NCBI RefSeq assembly: GCF_012641365.1
Contig: NZ_JABAIM010000002.1
Location: 496,001-560,000 of the forward strand
DNA from: Leeia aquatica
GTDB taxonomy: Bacteria; Pseudomonadota; Gammaproteobacteria; Burkholderiales; Leeiaceae
Direction of reading: 5' to 3'
Length of the DNA stretch: 64,000 nucleotides
The notes below the pieces were generated by a model, which was given only the letters and a program-made list of their open reading frames with translations, was not told where the DNA came from and did not search any database. The position numbers and the translations under genes are program-made. Positions 56,567-64,000 of the stretch are shown here, piece after piece (the stretch's first letter is position 1; each line of letters starts with the position of its first letter).

Positions 56567-56596
56567 AAAAACGCCACGGCAAACCGTGGCGTTTTT
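56567..56596. terminator. Bidirectional terminator between the unassigned gene and pnp
   Basis: A5-CGCCACGG-CAAA-CCGTGGCG-T5 hairpin between two convergent genes, with A and T runs on both sides. Confidence 0.9.
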
Positions 56597-56614
56597 GTTA
56601 GATCAGACCGCGAA

Positions 56615-58747
56615 TCAGGCTTCGTCAGCCGGGGCCGGTTTCTTCTCCGGCGGCGGCAGCAGCGCCTTCATCGACAGTTTGACACGGCCCTTCTCGTCCA
56701 GCTCCAGCACCTTCACGGTGACCACGTCGCCTTCCTTCACATAGTCGGTCACATTGGCCACGCGCTCGTGGGCAATCTGGCTGATATGCAGCAGGCCATC
56801 GCGGTTCGGCAGCAGATTGACGATGGCACCGAACTCCAGCACCTTCACCACCGGGCCGGTATACACCGCGCCCACTTCCACTTCCGCCGTGATTTCTTCG
56901 ATGCGCTTGCGGGCCAGTGCGGCACCTTCAGCACTCACCGAAGCGATGGTAATGGTGCCATCTTCTTCGATATTGATCTGGGTACCGGTTTCTTCGGTCA
57001 GCGCACGGATCACCGAGCCACCCTTGCCGATCACGTCACGGATCTTCTCCGGGTTGATCTTCATGGTGTACATGCGCGGGGCATGCTGCGAAATCTCGGT
57101 GGAGGCACCCGACATGGCTTCCTTCATCAGGCCCAGGATGTGCAGACGGCCCGCCTTGGCTTGCTCCAGCGCGGCCTTCATGATTTCCTTGGTGATGCCG
57201 TTGATCTTGATGTCCATCTGCAGCGCGGTCACACCGTCTTCGGTGCCGGCTACCTTGAAGTCCATATCGCCCAGGTGATCTTCGTCACCCAGAATGTCGG
57301 TCAGCACCGCAAAACGGTTACCTTCCTTGATCAGACCCATGGCCACGCCGGCCACGTGCGCCTTCAGCGGCACACCAGCGTCCATCAGCGATAGGCAGCC
57401 ACCGCACACCGAAGCCATCGAGGAGGAACCGTTGGATTCCGTGATCTCGGACACCACACGCATGGTGTAGGCGAAGTCTTCCGCTGCAGGCAGCACCGCC
57501 TTCAGCGCGCGCTTGGCCAGGTTACCGTGACCGATTTCGCGGCGCTTCGGCGAACCGACACGACCGGTTTCACCGGTGGAGTACGGCGGGAAGTTGTAGT
57601 GCAGCATGAAGCGATCAGAGTACTCACCCATCAGTGCGTCGATCTTCTGCACGTCTTGCGGGGTACCCAGCGTGGCTACCACCAGCGCCTGGGTTTCACC
57701 ACGGGTGAACAGCACCGAACCATGGGTACGCGGCAGCACGCTGTTGCGAATGGCGATCGGGCGCACGGTACGGGTGTCACGACCGTCGATTCGCGGCTCA
57801 CCGGCCAGGATCTGACCACGAACCACCTTGGCTTCCAGCTCTTTCACCATGTTCTTGATGGCGTTGACCTGTACCGTGTCCATCTCGGCGGTGAGGACAG
57901 CGGCAAAAGTCGTTTCCTTCACTTGTGCCAGCGCCTGAGTACGCGCCTGCTTGTCGCGGATACGATAGGCGGCTGCGATGCCTTCCTGTGCCAACTCGGC
58001 TACACGGGCTACCAGCGCTTCGTCCTGAGCCGGTGCTTGCCAGTCCCACAGGTCCTTGCCACCTTCTTCGGCCAGATCCAGAATGGCGTTGATGGCGGCC
58101 TGCATCTGTTCGTGACCGAACACCACGGCGCCCAGCATCACATCTTCCGGCAGGCATTGCGCTTCCGATTCCACCATCAGCACGGCGGTTTCGGTACCGG
58201 CCACCACCAAGTCCAGTTGCGAGGACTTCAGCTGGGTGGAAGTGGGGCACATCACATACTGGCCATCCACATAACCCACACGGGCCGCGCCAATCGGGCC
58301 ATCAAACGGCACACCAGCCACAGCCAGCGCGGCAGAGGCACCCAGCATGGCCGGGATGTCCGGATCAATCTCCGGGTCCACCGACATCACGGTAGCCACG
58401 ATCTGCACTTCGTTGAAGAAGCCTTCCGGGAACAGCGGGCGCAGCGGACGGTCGATCAGGCGGGAAACCAGAATTTCCTTTTCGCTCGGGCGGCCTTCAC
58501 GCTTGAAGAAGCCACCCGGAATCTTGCCGGCGGCGTAGGTACGCTCTTGGTAATCCACGGTCAGCGGGAAGAAATCCTGTCCCGGCTTGACACTCTTGGC
58601 CGCCACCACCGACACCAGCACAGCGGTATCGCCCATGCTGGCCATCACGGCACCGCTGGCCTGGCGCGCGATTTCGCCGGTTTCCAGGGTGACGGTATGC
58701 TGTCCAAACTGGAAGCTTTTTTTCACACTGCTCAATTGCAATTTCAT
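56615..58747 (-). CDS. pnp: Polyribonucleotide nucleotidyltransferase (PNPase)
   Basis: The 710-residue exoribonuclease has two RNase PH domains ([20 protein letters not shown]; then [25 protein letters not shown] and [21 protein letters not shown] with the catalytic Asp), a KH domain ([26 protein letters not shown]) and an S1 domain ([37 protein letters not shown]). It degrades RNA 3' to 5' and often joins the degradosome. It lies downstream of rpsO with a leader of about 180 bases that holds a long-range stem. Confidence 0.98.
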   Translation of the reverse strand: MKLQLSSVKKSFQFGQHTVTLETGEIARQASGAVMASMGDTAVLVSVVAAKSVKPGQDFFPLTVDYQERTYAAGKIPGGFFKREGRPSEKEILVSRLIDRPLRPLFPEGFFNEVQIVATVMSVDPEIDPDIPAMLGASAALAVAGVPFDGPIGAARVGYVDGQYVMCPTSTQLKSSQLDLVVAGTETAVLMVESEAQCLPEDVMLGAVVFGHEQMQAAINAILDLAEEGGKDLWDWQAPAQDEALVARVAELAQEGIAAAYRIRDKQARTQALAQVKETTFAAVLTAEMDTVQVNAIKNMVKELEAKVVRGQILAGEPRIDGRDTRTVRPIAIRNSVLPRTHGSVLFTRGETQALVVATLGTPQDVQKIDALMGEYSDRFMLHYNFPPYSTGETGRVGSPKRREIGHGNLAKRALKAVLPAAEDFAYTMRVVSEITESNGSSSMASVCGGCLSLMDAGVPLKAHVAGVAMGLIKEGNRFAVLTDILGDEDHLGDMDFKVAGTEDGVTALQMDIKINGITKEIMKAALEQAKAGRLHILGLMKEAMSGASTEISQHAPRMYTMKINPEKIRDVIGKGGSVIRALTEETGTQINIEEDGTITIASVSAEGAALARKRIEEITAEVEVGAVYTGPVVKVLEFGAIVNLLPNRDGLLHISQIAHERVANVTDYVKEGDVVTVKVLELDEKGRVKLSMKALLPPPEKKPAPADEA

Positions 58748-58786
58748 GTTTTTCCTTTCAACTCAGCCCCACTGGGCATCCCTGCC

Positions 58787-58852
58787 GAAGGAGACTCTAA
58801 GCCTGCCAGCCGGTCTTGCAACCGCCGGGCACGATTAGAGACTCCCTCCTTC
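58787..58852 (-). promoter_or_regulatory. pnp leader stem, possible RNase III autoregulation site
   Basis: GAAGGAGACTCTAA (58787-58800) and TTAGAGACTCCCTCCTTC (58835-58852) form a long stem with a small bulge around a 34-base apical loop in the pnp 5' leader. In E. coli, RNase III cuts a leader stem and PNPase then degrades the product to repress its own translation. The sequence match to that site is not claimed, only the architecture. Confidence 0.55.
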
Positions 58853-58860
58853 GATGTGAA

Positions 58861-58896
58861 CATGCCACCCGTTACCCAAAGGCAAGGGGTGGCATG
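58861..58896 (-). promoter_or_regulatory. Hairpin at the end of rpsO
   Basis: CATGCCACCC / GGGTGGCATG with an 16-base loop lies just downstream of the rpsO stop. It has no T run, so it is a weak terminator or a processing site between rpsO and pnp. Confidence 0.6.
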
Positions 58897-58924
58897 CAGG
58901 CAGGCGGTTTCCCGCCGGAGCAAC

Positions 58925-59194
58925 TTATTTACGCAGGCCCAGACGTTCGATCAGCGAACGATACAGATCCAGATCGGTACGCTTCAGGTAGTCCAGCAGC
59001 TTGCGACGACGGCTCACCATCCGCAGCAGACCGCGGCGGGAATGGTGATCCTTGCTGTTGTTCTTGAAGTGGCCGGTCAGGTCATTGATACGGGTGGTCA
59101 GCAGTGCAATCTGCACTTCGGAAGAACCGGTATCACCAGCGGCACGCTGGAACTTGCCAATCACTTCGGCTTTCTGGGCAACGGTAATCGCCAT
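58925..59194 (-). CDS. rpsO: 30S ribosomal protein S15
   Basis: The 89-residue protein matches S15: [25 protein letters not shown], then [23 protein letters not shown] and the basic C-terminus. It binds 16S rRNA in the platform and often autoregulates its own translation through a leader RNA. It sits between truB and pnp as in most Proteobacteria. Confidence 0.98.
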   Translation of the reverse strand: MAITVAQKAEVIGKFQRAAGDTGSSEVQIALLTTRINDLTGHFKNNSKDHHSRRGLLRMVSRRRKLLDYLKRTDLDLYRSLIERLGLRK

Positions 59195-59269
59195 TTCAAT
59201 TTCTCCATCAACCCGTGCCTTGCGGCAGTCGGGGCGGGCATTTCAGCCCTGGTTCAAAAAAATAAGACC

Positions 59270-60196
59270 TCATTCCGCAGCAGACAGCTTGGGCTCATTG
59301 GCACCACCCATCATGCGCGACGGATACAGCATGCCGTCCAGCCTGATTTCCCCGAGTCCGAGGAAACGGCCTTCTGGCCCGTATACCCGTTGCTGCCCCG
59401 GCTGGCCGTCATGGCGTACAGCCTGACCGTGGGTCAGCCTGCCGGCATCGTTCGCCGACAGTTGCAATTGCGGCAGATCACCCAACAGGCGGTCTACCGG
59501 CAACAACAATTCATCCCTTTGAGCAGGGTCCATCGCTTCCAGTTCCTCAACCGTCACCGCCTGATCCAGTGAAAAGCCACCGGTTTCGGTACGGCGCAGG
59601 CCTGCCAGATGCGCACCACAGCCCAAAGCCTTGCCCATGTCTTCCGCCAGGGTCCGGATATAAGTGCCTTTGGAGCAACGCACATCCAGAACAAACTGCG
59701 GAAACGAGCAAGACTGCAATTCTAACGCATAAATGTGAATCGCGCGCGCCGCTCGTTCAATTTCCTGTCCGGCACGGGCATATTCGTACAAGGGGCGGCC
59801 CTGGTGCTTGAGTGCCGAGTACAGCGGTGGCACCTGCATCTGCGGGCCAAGAAACTGTGGCAGCACGGCACGCAACGCGGCCTCATCCACGGTCACTGGC
59901 CAGGTCTGCAATACCTCGCCTTCGCGGTCGCCGGTGGTGGTGGTGGCGCCCAGTTGTACCGTGGCCCGGTAGGCTTTGTCGGCATCCAGCCAGCGCTGCG
60001 CAAATTTGGTGGCTTCTCCAAAGCACAGCGGCAGCAGTCCAGTCGCCAGCGGATCCAGCACGCCGGTATGGCCTGCCTTTTCGGCCTGGTACAGCCAGCG
60101 CACCTTTTGTAGTACCTGGTTGCTGGATGCGCCTTCAGGCTTGTCCAGCAGCAGCACACCATCCACCCGCCGTTTGATGCGGCGAGGTTTACTCAT
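59270..60196 (-). CDS. truB: tRNA pseudouridine(55) synthase TruB
   Basis: The 308-residue enzyme makes pseudouridine 55 in the T loop. It shows VLLLDKPEGASSNQVLQKVR, the catalytic Asp in HTGVLDPLATGLLPLCFGEATK, DADKAYRATVQLGATTTTGD and YSALKHQGRPLYEYARAG. It overlaps the 3' end of rbfA by eight bases. A C-terminal extension contains a PUA-like part with LGLGEIRLDGML. Confidence 0.97.
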   Translation of the reverse strand: MSKPRRIKRRVDGVLLLDKPEGASSNQVLQKVRWLYQAEKAGHTGVLDPLATGLLPLCFGEATKFAQRWLDADKAYRATVQLGATTTTGDREGEVLQTWPVTVDEAALRAVLPQFLGPQMQVPPLYSALKHQGRPLYEYARAGQEIERAARAIHIYALELQSCSFPQFVLDVRCSKGTYIRTLAEDMGKALGCGAHLAGLRRTETGGFSLDQAVTVEELEAMDPAQRDELLLPVDRLLGDLPQLQLSANDAGRLTHGQAVRHDGQPGQQRVYGPEGRFLGLGEIRLDGMLYPSRMMGGANEPKLSAAE

Positions 60197-60554
60197 CGCT
60201 GGCCGGAGTTGGGTTGGCGCGGCTGATCAATTGATCCAGCTGCACCCCTTGCTCGACCGACAGGTCGTAGACAAAGTGCAGTTCCGGCATCTTGAACAGC
60301 TTGAAGCCGCGCGCCAGTTGCGAGCGCAAGAAGCCTTTGGCCGCCTCCAGCTTGTCGGCGATCTCTTCACGAGCGGTTTCCTCACCGAGGAAGGTGTAGA
60401 ACACCTTGGCGTGCGAGTAATCGCGCGTTACTTCCACATCGGTGATGGTAATCAGCGAAGCACGCGGATGATCCAGCTCGGCGCGAATCAACTCGGCGAT
60501 GTCTTTTTGCAGCTGCTGTGCCACCCGGTCAGCCCGGGTAAAATGTTTGGCCAT
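60189..60554 (-). CDS. rbfA: 30S ribosome-binding factor A
   Basis: The 121-residue protein has the KH-like RbfA fold: ADRVAQQLQKDIAELIRAELDHPR, ITITDVEVTRDYSHAKVFYTFLG and FKLFKMPELHFVYDLSVEQG. It helps mature the 16S 5' end and 30S subunit. It lies between infB and truB with a short gap of 81 bases to infB. Confidence 0.96.
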   Translation of the reverse strand: MAKHFTRADRVAQQLQKDIAELIRAELDHPRASLITITDVEVTRDYSHAKVFYTFLGEETAREEIADKLEAAKGFLRSQLARGFKLFKMPELHFVYDLSVEQGVQLDQLISRANPTPASDE

Positions 60555-60635
60555 TGTGTTCCAATATGATGTTCATGCTACGAGCGGCAACGCCGGACAC
60601 TCGGTCCGGCGTTCCGATCCTGCACCCAGCACGCC

Positions 60636-63428
60636 TTACAGCGAACGGGCCACTTCCACGACTTCGAAGATTTCCAGCAGGTCACCTTCGACCAGGTCGT
60701 TATAGTTCTTCAGCGACAGGCCGCACTCAAAGTTGGAGCGCACTTCCTTGACGTCGTCCTTGAAGCGCTTGAGCGAGTCCAGCTCACCCTGGTGGATGAC
60801 CACGTTGTTACGCAGCACACGCACCCCGGCGTGGCGCTTGACCATACCATCCTGCACGTAGCAGCCGGCGATCGTCCCCACCTTGGAGATGACGAACACC
60901 TGACGCACTTCCACCATACCGATGACCTGCTCGCGCTTCTCCGGTGCCAGCATGCCGGACAGCGCCGACTTCACCTCATCCACCGCCTGGTAAATGATGT
61001 TGTAGTAGCGGATGTCCACGCCATTGCCTTCGGCCAGACGGCGCGATTGTGCATCGGCACGCACGTTGAAGCCGATAATGACGGCGCCGGAGGCAATCGC
61101 CAGGTTGACGTCGGATTCGCTGATGGCACCCACTGCGCTGTGGATGATGTTGACCTTCACTTCTTCGGTCGACAACTTCTGCAGTGACTGCGCCAGCGCT
61201 TCGTAGGAGCCTTGCACGTCAGACTTGATGATCAACGGCAGGGTCTTGACCTCGCCCTCGCCCATCTGTTCGAACATGCCTTCCAGCTTCGCAGCCTGCT
61301 GGCGGGCCAGCTTGACGTCGCGGAACTTGCCTTGACGGAACAGGGCAATTTCACGTGCCTTGCGCTCATCGGCCAGCACCATGGCATCTTCACCGGCATT
61401 CGGTACATCGGACAGACCGAGAATCTCGACCGGAATCGACGGGCCAGCTTCATCCACCGGCTTGCCGTTTTCATCCAGCATGGCACGGACACGGCCATAC
61501 ACACCACCGGCCAGCACCACATCACCGCGACGCAGCGTACCGCTGGTCACCAACAGGGTGGTGACCGGGCCACGGCCCTTGTCCAGACGGGCTTCGATCA
61601 CAATACCCTTGGCTGGTGCATCGACCGGCGCGGTCAGCTCCAGCACTTCGGCCTGCAGCAGGATGCCTTCCAGCAGTTCGTCAATGCCGGTACCTTGCTT
61701 GGCCGACACTTCGACAAACATGGCATCGCCACCCCAGTCTTCCGGCACCACTTCATGCTGCACCAGTTCCTGGCGAATCCGCTCGGGATTAGCATCCGGC
61801 TTGTCGATCTTGTTCACTGCCACCACGATCGGCACTTCCGCCGCCTTGGCGTGGTGAATGGCTTCAATCGTTTGCGGCATCACGCCGTCGTCAGCGGCCA
61901 CCACCAGCACCACCAAGTCGGTCACCTTGGCACCACGGGCACGCATGGCGGTAAACGCCTCGTGACCCGGCGTGTCGAGGAAGGTGATCATGCCACGGCT
62001 GGTTTCCACGTGATACGCACCAATATGCTGGGTAATGCCACCCGCTTCGCCCGATGCCACCTTGGCGCGGCGGATGTAATCCAGCAGAGAGGTCTTGCCG
62101 TGGTCAACGTGACCCATCACCGTCACCACCGGTGCACGAGACGACAGCTGGTAATCCTGATGTTGCTCGTCGGCATCGGCCAGCATGGCTTCCGGGTCAT
62201 CCAGCTTGGCGGCCTTGGCGACGTGGCCCATTTCTTCCACCACGATCATGGCGGTTTCCTGGTCTAGCACCTGATTGATGGTGACCATCGACCCCATCTT
62301 CATCATGGTCTTGATCACTTCAGCCGCTTTCACCGCCATGCGGTGCGCCAGTTCGGCCACGGTAATGGTTTCCGGCACCGCAACGTCACGCACCATCGGC
62401 TCGGTCGGCGCCTGGAAGGTGGAGTTGGCATCGCTGCCACCACGCTTGCCACCCTTGCGGGAACGACGGTCGTTACTATCGGCACCACCGCGCACCTTCA
62501 GGCCACGCTTGCGGTTGCCATCGTCACGCTCATCACGGCCACCACCCTTGCGGGCGTCCTTGTTGTCCTTGCTCGGCGCGGCATCCTTGCGGTCGGTCGC
62601 GGCCGGTGCGGCGGGCTTGGCCGCAGCACCACGGGCCGGTGCGGCTTCCGCAGGCTTCGGCGCAGCAGCAGCCTGCTGCTGGGCAGCTTGTGCACGACGC
62701 AGACGCTCTTCGCGATCCAGACGGGCCTGACGATCGGCCTCCTGGCGAGCGCGCAGCTCCGCCTGGCGCTTGGCATCCTGCTCACGCGCGGCGATTTCTT
62801 CCGGTGTCAGGAAGGCATGTTTGACATGCAGGGTACCCTGGGTCTTGGATTTGGCCTCTGCGGCAGGCTGCGGTGCCGCTGCCGGTGCTTCAGCCACCGG
62901 CTCCGGCTGGGCCGCTTCAACTTCGGCCACCACCACGGGCTCCACCACCGGCTCGGGTTCCGGTTCGACCACCACGACCGGCTCCGGCACCACCTCCACT
63001 ACCGGGGCTTCGATAACCGGCTCCGGCTGGGCTACCACCACTTCAGGTGCCTCGACCACCGGCGTTTCAATCACCGGCACCGGAGCTTCCAGCGCAAGGT
63101 CGGCTTCCGCCACCGGGGCTTCCGCAGCTTGTGGTTCGCGCTTCTCGAAGACCCGCTTCTTTTTGACTTCCACCTGAATGGTGCGGCCGCGACCGGCACC
63201 ATCTGCTTGCTTGATGGTGGTGGTTTGGCGGCTGGTCAAGGTAATCTTCTTGTCCGATGCTGCGCCATGCTGACGGCGCAGGTAGTCCAGCAACCGGGAC
63301 TTGTCGGCCTCAGACAGCTGATCATTCAATGAAGACTTGCTCACCCCGGCCGCGCGCAGCTGGTCCAGCAGCAGCTCAGGCCGCAGCTTGAGCTCTTCCG
63401 CAAATTGTGCGACGTTTGTCGTTCCCAT
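60636..63428 (-). CDS. infB: Translation initiation factor IF-2
   Basis: The 930-residue GTPase places initiator tRNA. It opens [18 protein letters not shown] (IF2_N), followed by a long, Glu/Ala/Pro/Val-rich linker. The G domain has [36 protein letters not shown] and [13 protein letters not shown], then domains II, III and the C-terminal fMet-tRNA-binding part. The ATG at 63428 has AAGGAG five bases upstream; a longer frame to 63473 overlaps nusA. Length is normal. Confidence 0.97.
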   Translation of the reverse strand: MGTTNVAQFAEELKLRPELLLDQLRAAGVSKSSLNDQLSEADKSRLLDYLRRQHGAASDKKITLTSRQTTTIKQADGAGRGRTIQVEVKKKRVFEKREPQAAEAPVAEADLALEAPVPVIETPVVEAPEVVVAQPEPVIEAPVVEVVPEPVVVVEPEPEPVVEPVVVAEVEAAQPEPVAEAPAAAPQPAAEAKSKTQGTLHVKHAFLTPEEIAAREQDAKRQAELRARQEADRQARLDREERLRRAQAAQQQAAAAPKPAEAAPARGAAAKPAAPAATDRKDAAPSKDNKDARKGGGRDERDDGNRKRGLKVRGGADSNDRRSRKGGKRGGSDANSTFQAPTEPMVRDVAVPETITVAELAHRMAVKAAEVIKTMMKMGSMVTINQVLDQETAMIVVEEMGHVAKAAKLDDPEAMLADADEQHQDYQLSSRAPVVTVMGHVDHGKTSLLDYIRRAKVASGEAGGITQHIGAYHVETSRGMITFLDTPGHEAFTAMRARGAKVTDLVVLVVAADDGVMPQTIEAIHHAKAAEVPIVVAVNKIDKPDANPERIRQELVQHEVVPEDWGGDAMFVEVSAKQGTGIDELLEGILLQAEVLELTAPVDAPAKGIVIEARLDKGRGPVTTLLVTSGTLRRGDVVLAGGVYGRVRAMLDENGKPVDEAGPSIPVEILGLSDVPNAGEDAMVLADERKAREIALFRQGKFRDVKLARQQAAKLEGMFEQMGEGEVKTLPLIIKSDVQGSYEALAQSLQKLSTEEVKVNIIHSAVGAISESDVNLAIASGAVIIGFNVRADAQSRRLAEGNGVDIRYYNIIYQAVDEVKSALSGMLAPEKREQVIGMVEVRQVFVISKVGTIAGCYVQDGMVKRHAGVRVLRNNVVIHQGELDSLKRFKDDVKEVRSNFECGLSLKNYNDLVEGDLLEIFEVVEVARSL

Positions 63429-63453
63429 ACTCGCTCCTTGTTCCCGGAGTGTC

Positions 63454-64000
63454 TCAGTTAAACCAGTGTGCACGGGCCTTCAGGATCAGCGCCTTGGCGC
63501 GCTCCTCGTCGATGCCGGTCATCTCGACCAGCTCATCAACGGCCAATTCGGCCAGGTCATCACGGGTTTGAATACCATGTTCTACCAGCTTGTGTGCGAT
63601 GGCGCTGTCCACACCGTCCACCGATTGCAGGTCCATTGCACCTGCTTCCAGCTGTTCCTCGCTGGCGATGGCACGGGTCAACAGTGCATTACGGGCACGA
63701 CTGCGCAGTTCGTTCACAGTGTCTTCATCGAAGGCATCGATTTCCAGCATTTCGGCCAGCGGGACATAGGCTACTTCTTCCAGCGTGGAGAAGCCTTCGT
63801 CCACCAGCACGTCCGCCACTTCTTCATCCACATCCAGCGTGGTGATAAACAGCTGACGGATGGCCGCGAATTCGGCGGCATTCTTTTCTTCCGCCTGATC
63901 CACGGTCATGATGTTGATTTGCCAGCCTGACAGCTCGGAGGCGAGGCGCACGTTCTGGCCACCGCGACCGATGGCAATCGCCAGCTGGTCTTCATCCACC
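63454..64000 (-). CDS. nusA: Transcription termination/antitermination protein NusA, 3' part
   Basis: The last 181 residues of NusA are visible; the gene continues past the right edge. The fragment starts in the KH2 domain ([22 protein letters not shown]) and holds the two acidic repeats of the C-terminus ([23 protein letters not shown] and [26 protein letters not shown]). It is 25 bases upstream of infB in the conserved nusA-infB operon. Confidence 0.96.
   Translation of the reverse strand, partial: VDEDQLAIAIGRGGQNVRLASELSGWQINIMTVDQAEEKNAAEFAAIRQLFITTLDVDEEVADVLVDEGFSTLEEVAYVPLAEMLEIDAFDEDTVNELRSRARNALLTRAIASEEQLEAGAMDLQSVDGVDSAIAHKLVEHGIQTRDDLAELAVDELVEMTGIDEERAKALILKARAHWFN

Noticed and set aside
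57527..59572. 681-codon plus-strand frame opposite pnp and rpsO
   Set aside because: Antisense of two certain genes and of their intergenic region; no ribosome site.

Overview
The window reads as chromosomal DNA of a GC-rich, polarly flagellated betaproteobacterium. The best guess is the order Neisseriales or a close relative. That placement is inferred from gene order (rpsU-yqeY-dnaG-rpoD, pyrG-kdsA-eno-ftsB, nusA-infB-rbfA-truB-rpsO-pnp, cysM-ydbH-ynbE-ydbL) and protein character; no database search was possible. Nearly all of it is ordinary, tightly packed core genome, mostly on the minus strand.

Layout. 1-4900: the start of a GFA-family gene, rpmG-rpmB-radC-EamA transporter (minus), then coaBC-pdxJ-dut (plus). 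4926-6114: a YiaA/YiaB membrane protein and an isochorismatase-fold hydrolase with Ser at the usual catalytic Cys position. 6245-15110: an accessory island of about 8.8 kb, flanked by an 85-bp direct repeat. The repeat is the 3' half of a tRNA-Ile(CAU) gene plus its terminator. The island carries only a SpvB/FG-GAP protein, an RHS protein with a Hint domain and a short variable C-terminal tip, and a small acidic putative immunity protein. No integrase was found. 15063-19828: tRNA-Ile2 and the macromolecular synthesis operon rpsU-yqeY-dnaG-rpoD with an internal terminator. 19887-31197: the flgBCDEFGHIJKL flagellar cluster with a sigma-54-type promoter before flgB, a sigma-28-type promoter before flgK, and a DUF475/TerC-like gene between flgI and flgJ. 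31277-41462: two diguanylate cyclases, a degenerate PilZ protein, and ftsB, eno, a GNAT gene, kdsA and pyrG. 41462-47530: an alpha/beta hydrolase, a thioredoxin-like ferredoxin, dsbB, a small membrane protein, cysM-ydbH-ynbE-ydbL and a ComEA-like HhH protein. 47715-56546: mfd, serB, a PNPOx-like flavoprotein, a 142-bp MITE-like element, pip, a CobD/CbiB-like protein, sodB and an unassigned gene. 56615-64000: pnp, rpsO, truB, rbfA, infB and the 3' end of nusA.

How it works together. Most loci are translation, replication, transcription and envelope housekeeping. The flagellar rod-hook cluster and three c-di-GMP-related genes form a motility theme. The ydbH-ynbE-ydbL trio fits phospholipid transport to the outer membrane. 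The most unusual locus is the tRNA-borne island. Its two large proteins have Sec signal peptides and look like a TcB/TcC (or RHS cocoon) pair without a TcA injector. The RHS gene ends in a Hint self-cleavage domain followed by a 78-residue basic tip, and the candidate immunity gene starts four bases after its stop codon.
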